Assembly (NCBI GenBank): GCA_022563285.1
Contig: JADFNQ010000070.1
Coordinates: 1 to 6,852 of the forward strand
Reading direction: 5' to 3'
Length of the DNA: 6,852 nucleotides
From: Chloroflexota bacterium
GTDB lineage: Bacteria; Chloroflexota; Dehalococcoidia; SM23-28-2; RBG-16-64-32
This document shows, in pieces, positions 5,042 through 6,852 of the stretch; positions within the stretch are counted from its first letter, which is position 1; the number at the start of each line of letters is the position of its first letter. A program made the translations under genes and the position numbers. A model generated the notes under the pieces. The model saw only the letters and a list, made by a program, of their open reading frames with translations, did no database searches and was not told the origin of the DNA.

Positions 5042-6157
5042 ATGACCGAGACCGGCAAGGCTGCCGTCTTCTTCGATACAGGCAAGCCATTCGAGATGCG
5101 GGAGTACCCGGTGCCTGACCCCGAACCGGACGCCGTCGTCGTCCGGGTAACCTCGGCGGGGATCTGCGGCTCCGACCTCCACGTCTGGCGGGGCGATATC
5201 CGAATCGCCATGATGGGCCCCGGCCCCCGCATCCTCGGCCACGAGATGACGGGCCGCGTGCACAAGCTGGGCTCCAGCGTCACCACCGACTCGCAAGGCC
5301 AGCCGCTGAAGGAGGGCGACCGTATCGTCTACCCCTACTTCTTCCCCTGCCGCCGCTGCTACCAGTGCCTGCGCGGCGAGTTCGCGGCCTGCCAGGTCAA
5401 GTACCCGCCGCCGCCCATCTCCGACAACCCTCCCCATTTTACCGGCGCCTACGCGGAGTACTTCTACATGAAGACCAGCGCCTTCGTGTTCAAGGTCCCG
5501 GATGAGCTGCCGGAGGAGATGGTCACCACGGTCAACTGCGCCCTGTCAGAGGTGATCTACGGCCTCCAGAAGGCCGGCCTGAAGATGGGCGATACGGTGG
5601 TCATCCAGGGCGCGGGCGGCCTGGGCGTCAACGCCACCGCCGTGGCCCGCGACATGGGCGCGGGGACGATCATCGTCATCGATGGGGTGCCGGAGCGGCT
5701 CAAGCTGGCCAAGGCCTGCGGCGCCGACGAGGTGATCGACCTGAACGAGGCGCCGGCGCCGATGGACCGCACGTCCAAGGTGATGTCCCTCACCGGCGGC
5801 CGCGGCGCCGACATCGTCGCCGAGTTCGTCGGTGTGCCCGCCGTCTTCCCCGAGGGGATACAGATGGTGCGCTCCGGCGGCACCTACCTTGAGGTGGGGA
5901 ACATCAGCCTGGGCAAGACGGTGGCGATCGACCCCTCCCAACTGGTGTGGGGGAACAAGGACATCATCTCCGTGAACATGTACGACCCCTGGATCCTGCC
6001 GGTGGCGCTGGACTTCCTCAGCCGCAACAAGAACCGCTTCCCCCTGGCCAGCATCATCTCCCACAAGTATCCCCTGGACAAGATCGACGAGGCGTTCCAG
6101 CAGGCCGAGTGGGAGGGGAAGCAGACGGCCACCTTGCGGGCCGTCATCACGCCCTAA
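5042..6157 (+). CDS. Zinc-dependent medium-chain alcohol dehydrogenase
   Basis: This 371-residue enzyme belongs to the zinc-binding MDR superfamily, which oxidises alcohols to aldehydes or ketones with NAD(P)+. The GroES-like domain has the catalytic zinc ligands Cys42 (AGICGSD), His67 and Glu68 (GHEMTG), and a plausible third ligand Cys166 in NCALSE. The structural zinc loop is complete, with Cys103, Cys106, Cys109 and Cys117. The Rossmann domain carries GAGGLG at 190-195, and the next strand ends in Asp (IIVIDG), which usually means NAD+ rather than NADP+. The length is typical for the family. The segment NCALSEVIYGL plus VIQGAGGLG recalls hydroxyl-terpenoid and phosphonate-associated dehydrogenases, but the substrate cannot be named. 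The start is secure from AGAAGGAGG and a nearby promoter. It is a single-gene unit, divergent from the LysM gene and convergent with the M20 gene. Confidence 0.94.
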   Translation: MTETGKAAVFFDTGKPFEMREYPVPDPEPDAVVVRVTSAGICGSDLHVWRGDIRIAMMGPGPRILGHEMTGRVHKLGSSVTTDSQGQPLKEGDRIVYPYFFPCRRCYQCLRGEFAACQVKYPPPPISDNPPHFTGAYAEYFYMKTSAFVFKVPDELPEEMVTTVNCALSEVIYGLQKAGLKMGDTVVIQGAGGLGVNATAVARDMGAGTIIVIDGVPERLKLAKACGADEVIDLNEAPAPMDRTSKVMSLTGGRGADIVAEFVGVPAVFPEGIQMVRSGGTYLEVGNISLGKTVAIDPSQLVWGNKDIISVNMYDPWILPVALDFLSRNKNRFPLASIISHKYPLDKIDEAFQQAEWEGKQTATLRAVITP

Positions 6158-6175
6158 GCCGTAGTTACCCCGTAG

Positions 6176-6210
6176 GGGCGACCTTCAGGCTTCGCCCGTC
6201 TGGGTCGCCC
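6176..6210. terminator. Hairpin in the convergent gap between dehydrogenase and M20 genes
   Basis: GGGCGACC (6176-6183) and GGTCGCCC (6203-6210) form an 8-pair stem around a 19-base loop. An alternative stem uses GGGCGA (6176-6181) with the nearer TCGCCC (6192-6197). Lying 18 bases after one stop and 13 bases from the other, it could terminate transcription from both sides. No U-tract follows. It also resembles GC-rich intergenic repeats of the form GTAGGGGCGACC seen in environmental bacteria. Confidence 0.4.
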
Positions 6211-6222
6211 GCGCCATCGGCT

Positions 6223-6852
6223 CTACGGATACCCCCTGCCGGACGCGAACTCTTCCTTCGCCCGCTGGAGCAGGTCCGGCTCCAGCGCCACATCGACGCC
6301 GGTCATCGCCAGCGCCTGCGCGACCTGCACCATCGCAGCGTGCGCCGCATCCGTCGCGCACACCTCCGTGAACGCCGGTGTGTGGTTGAACGCCATCGCC
6401 CCAATGCCAAACATCGGGTGGATCGAGGGGAGGGCCTGGCTCACGTTCCCCATGTCCGAGCTGCCGGTGGAGTCCAGCCGCACGTCGATGAAGGTGCGCC
6501 CCAGCGACTCGGCGTTGGCGCGGTAGGCGGCGGCGAGCGACGTGTTGTTGCGCATCGGCGCGTAGGGCCAGGGCTTCCAGTCGATCTCCACCGTAGCCCC
6601 GGAGGCGGCCGCCCCGGCCTCGAAGCAGCGCTCCACCCTGCCCTTCAGCTCCTCCAGATAGGCGGGCCGCAGCGCCCGCACGTAGAACGCGCCTGCCGCC
6701 CGGTCCGGCACCACGTTGGGCGCGGAGCCGCCGTCTGTGATGATCCCGTGGATGCGCGCGTCGCGCCGGATATGTTGTCGCAGCTGGGCGATCCCCTGGT
6801 AGGCCAGGACCAGGCCGTCCAGGGCGTTCACCCCCATCTCAGGCGCGAAGGA
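6223..6852 (-). CDS. M20 family peptidase/amidohydrolase, AbgB/PM20D2-like (5' part beyond the window)
   Basis: This is the C-terminal 209 residues of an M20 metal-dependent amidohydrolase; the frame is open to base 6852 (SFAPE before MGVNALD), so the true start lies outside. The best match in memory is the p-aminobenzoyl-glutamate hydrolase (AbgB)/PM20D2 branch. Features are GVNALDGLVLAY and RIHGIITDGGSAPNVVPD, the entry to the lid/dimerisation domain, then a return to the catalytic domain with TGSSDMGNVS (about 129-138), PSIHPMFGIG and NHTPAF, which likely supplies a late metal-ligand histidine. Family members hydrolyse N-acyl or peptide-like amide bonds, including aminobenzoyl-glutamate and dipeptides. 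About the first half, with most metal ligands, is missing from view. The protein ends SGRGYP at the TAG on 6225-6223. It converges on the dehydrogenase across 65 bases. Confidence 0.88.
   Translation of the reverse strand, partial: SFAPEMGVNALDGLVLAYQGIAQLRQHIRRDARIHGIITDGGSAPNVVPDRAAGAFYVRALRPAYLEELKGRVERCFEAGAAASGATVEIDWKPWPYAPMRNNTSLAAAYRANAESLGRTFIDVRLDSTGSSDMGNVSQALPSIHPMFGIGAMAFNHTPAFTEVCATDAAHAAMVQVAQALAMTGVDVALEPDLLQRAKEEFASGRGYP

Noticed and set aside
5027..6150. Minus-strand frames opposite the alcohol dehydrogenase
   Set aside because: They are His/Gly/Ala-rich antisense shadows of a gene whose zinc and nucleotide motifs are complete.
1..6852. Defence system, mobile element, CRISPR array or structural RNA gene
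   Set aside because: No spaced direct-repeat array, transposase, recombinase, nuclease or helicase frame, tRNA-like cloverleaf or rRNA segment was seen on either strand.

Overview
The window is GC-rich bacterial chromosome with tightly packed genes on both strands. The best guess is a Chloroflexota lineage, perhaps Dehalococcoidia-like. The reasons are the geranylgeranyl-reductase-type flavoprotein, the LPxTG-like surface protein, strong GGAGG ribosome sites, and a short repeat (TCCTGAGCTTGTCGAAGGA, read as STSSGQ or FDKLRTG) that I recall as frequent in such genomes. No rRNA, tRNA, CRISPR array, transposase or phage structural gene is visible, and the taxonomic call is an inference.

Left part (1-2471, all minus strand, so read right to left): a secreted Ig-like surface protein with LPTTG and a C-terminal membrane anchor (2471-1926); a perfect hairpin (1870-1841); a CPBP-family intramembrane protease (1808-909); and a geranylgeranyl-reductase-family FAD protein (898 to the left edge). 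The last two form a tight pair: the Shine-Dalgarno of the flavoprotein touches the protease stop codon, and the best-placed flavoprotein start codon is ACG.

Middle (2472-3760): a divergent control region of about 320 bp holds one sigma70-like promoter per direction and three phased TTCACG repeats between them. It feeds the surface protein leftward and a 78-residue two-helix membrane protein rightward. A hairpin follows, then a YdjM/DUF457-type membrane hydrolase with a GTG start.

Right part (3787-6852): a minus-strand protein with a GH25-like TIM barrel, a coiled coil and a LysM domain converges on the hydrolase. It carries the intergenic-type repeat inside its first codons. It also has a near-ideal internal ribosome site and ATG just before the coiled coil-LysM part, which suggests a fusion or a second product. 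Divergent to it is a zinc-dependent MDR alcohol dehydrogenase (5042-6157) with its own promoter. It converges, across a short hairpin-bearing gap, on the C-terminal part of an M20 peptidase/amidohydrolase that runs off the right edge.

These are mostly housekeeping, envelope and catabolic genes. I see no clear multi-gene new system. The most interesting points are the ACG start, the internal start and fusion in the LysM gene, the repeat captured as coding sequence, and the divergent operator-like region controlling a surface protein and a small membrane protein.
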